A DNA stretch of 5,025 nt from Deltaproteobacteria bacterium UBA3076 (GTDB taxonomy: Bacteria > Desulfobacterota > Dissulfuribacteria > Dissulfuribacterales > UBA3076). Positions 4,723 to 5,025 of the stretch are shown piece after piece; position 1 is the first letter of the stretch; every line of letters begins with the position of its first letter. A program made the translations under genes and the position numbers. Below the pieces are notes generated by a model. The model made no database searches. It saw nothing but the letters and a program-made list of their open reading frames with translations, and was not told the DNA's origin. Where the stretch lies: the NCBI GenBank assembly GCA_002367355.1, contig DFBQ01000054.1, positions 1 to 5,025 on the forward strand. The letters run 5' to 3'.

Positions 4723-4913
4723 GGCATCCTTCATTTACCAGTTTACACTTTGATCTAAGTTTTTTGGTAAGTTTTTCAGTTTCTAAGCCGTCATTCCCGC
4801 GAAGGCGGGAATCCAGTGGTTTTAGCGTTTATGGATTCCCGCCTTCGCGGGAATGACGAATCAAACATACTTTAAAAAGTGTAAACTACTTTCGTAAGAA
4901 TATGAAGGATGCC
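4723..4913. mobile_element. 191-bp MITE with 12-bp terminal inverted repeats
   Basis: The ends GGCATCCTTCAT (4723-4734) and ATGAAGGATGCC (4902-4913) are perfect inverted repeats, and the element is flanked by the exact 8-bp duplication CAAAATCA. A second perfect inner inverted repeat, AGTTTACACTTT (4740-4751) with AAAGTGTAAACT (4876-4887), lies inside each end. The core is a 27-bp inverted pair of the genome's palindromic repeat (4789-4858). There is no coding sequence, so a transposase elsewhere must have moved it. Ends beginning GGC with 8-bp duplications are seen in families such as IS1595 and ISL3, so one of these is a plausible parent, unproven. It sits about 50 bp upstream of the TTG start of the minus-strand fusion gene. 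Confidence 0.85.
4789..4858. repeat. Head-to-head pair of palindromic repeats in the MITE core
   Basis: The arms 4789-4815 and 4832-4858 are perfect 27-bp inverted copies with a 16-base centre. Each arm is itself a hairpin, ATTCCCGC-GAAG-GCGGGAAT. The unit is the same as the one at 1618-1647. The RNA could fold as two small hairpins or one long stem, in either direction of transcription. Confidence 0.9.
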
Positions 4914-4921
4914 CAAAATCA
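4914..4921. repeat. Right 8-bp target-site duplication of the 191-bp element
   Basis: This CAAAATCA is the exact copy of 4715-4722. Removing the element and one copy would restore a continuous A/T-rich sequence upstream of the fusion gene. Confidence 0.8.
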
Positions 4922-4973
4922 ATCACGAAAACACGAAATAAAAACCGGCTACCAACTTAAAGCGGGACAATTC
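4922..4973. other. A-rich spacer with short tandem motif
   Basis: No gene is visible. CACGAAA occurs twice (4924-4930 and 4932-4938) in an A-rich run between the MITE and the terminal repeat. Before the MITE inserted, this sequence probably lay directly upstream of the fusion gene and may hold part of its original promoter. Confidence 0.3.
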
Positions 4974-5025
4974 GTAGGGTGGGCACTGCCCACCATCAAT
5001 GAGCGATCTGCGTAGATTGGTGGGC
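4974..5025. repeat. Dispersed palindromic repeat, cut by the window end
   Basis: GGTGGGCACTGCCCACC (4978-4994) is a perfect 17-bp palindrome, 8-bp arms around one base. It is followed by TGGTGGGC at 5018-5025, an inverted copy of GCCCACCA at 4988-4995. The second half of a larger inverted structure therefore probably continues beyond the window. The form is that of a dispersed intergenic REP-like repeat of a family different from the GAAG-loop palindromes. Confidence 0.6.

Noticed and set aside
4723..5025. CRISPR array, because of several repeated palindromes.
   Set aside because: The repeats are inverted and belong to two unrelated families with no regular spacing or spacer-like units.

Overview
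The window looks like a chromosomal segment of a bacterium, most likely Desulfobacterota/Deltaproteobacteria-like. The reason is the 884-residue DHH-CBS-CBS-nucleotidyltransferase fusion protein, an architecture I associate with that group and with Aquificota. The dispersed palindromes (ATTCCCGC-GAAG-GCGGGAAT and GTGGGCACTGCCCAC types) are also common in such genomes. The taxonomic call is an inference from memory, not a search result.

Layout. Bases 1-350 hold the last codons of an unidentified frame (stop at 46-48), two near-identical 18-bp direct repeats resembling the terminal repeats of an IS21-type element, and some inverted repeats, but no convincing gene. Bases 353-1013 hold an apparently intact toxin-antitoxin operon: a TumE-family (DUF6516) toxin followed one base later by its winged-helix antitoxin. 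A sigma70-type promoter lies directly on the toxin start, and a dyad sits between its -35 and -10 boxes. Bases 1026 to about 1100 hold the 3' end (domains V and VI) of a group II intron on the minus strand, without its reverse transcriptase. Bases 1135-1541 hold a second antitoxin and the first two thirds of its RelE/ParE-type toxin. The toxin is cut off at the left end of a 218-bp inverted-repeat element (1541-1758). At the other end of that element lies the C-terminal tail of a different toxin, a VapC-type PIN nuclease (1758-1865). The plus-strand part is therefore an accessory strip: one whole toxin-antitoxin system plus the debris of two more, broken up by mobile sequences.

Bases 2016-4670 on the minus strand hold the one housekeeping-type gene, a long tRNA nucleotidyltransferase/poly(A) polymerase-family protein fused to a DHH phosphoesterase and two CBS domains. 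It starts at TTG with a good Shine-Dalgarno sequence. About 50 bp upstream of its start lies a 191-bp miniature transposable element (4723-4913) with perfect 12-bp terminal inverted repeats and a perfect 8-bp target duplication (CAAAATCA). Its centre holds two head-to-head copies of the same palindrome found in the 1541-1758 element. The window ends inside a third dispersed repeat (4974-5025).

The most notable points are the two miniature elements that have different ends but share one palindromic core, the junction of two unrelated toxin fragments across one of them, and the promoter layout of the TumE operon. That layout predicts a leaderless toxin message next to an antitoxin with a strong ribosome-binding site.
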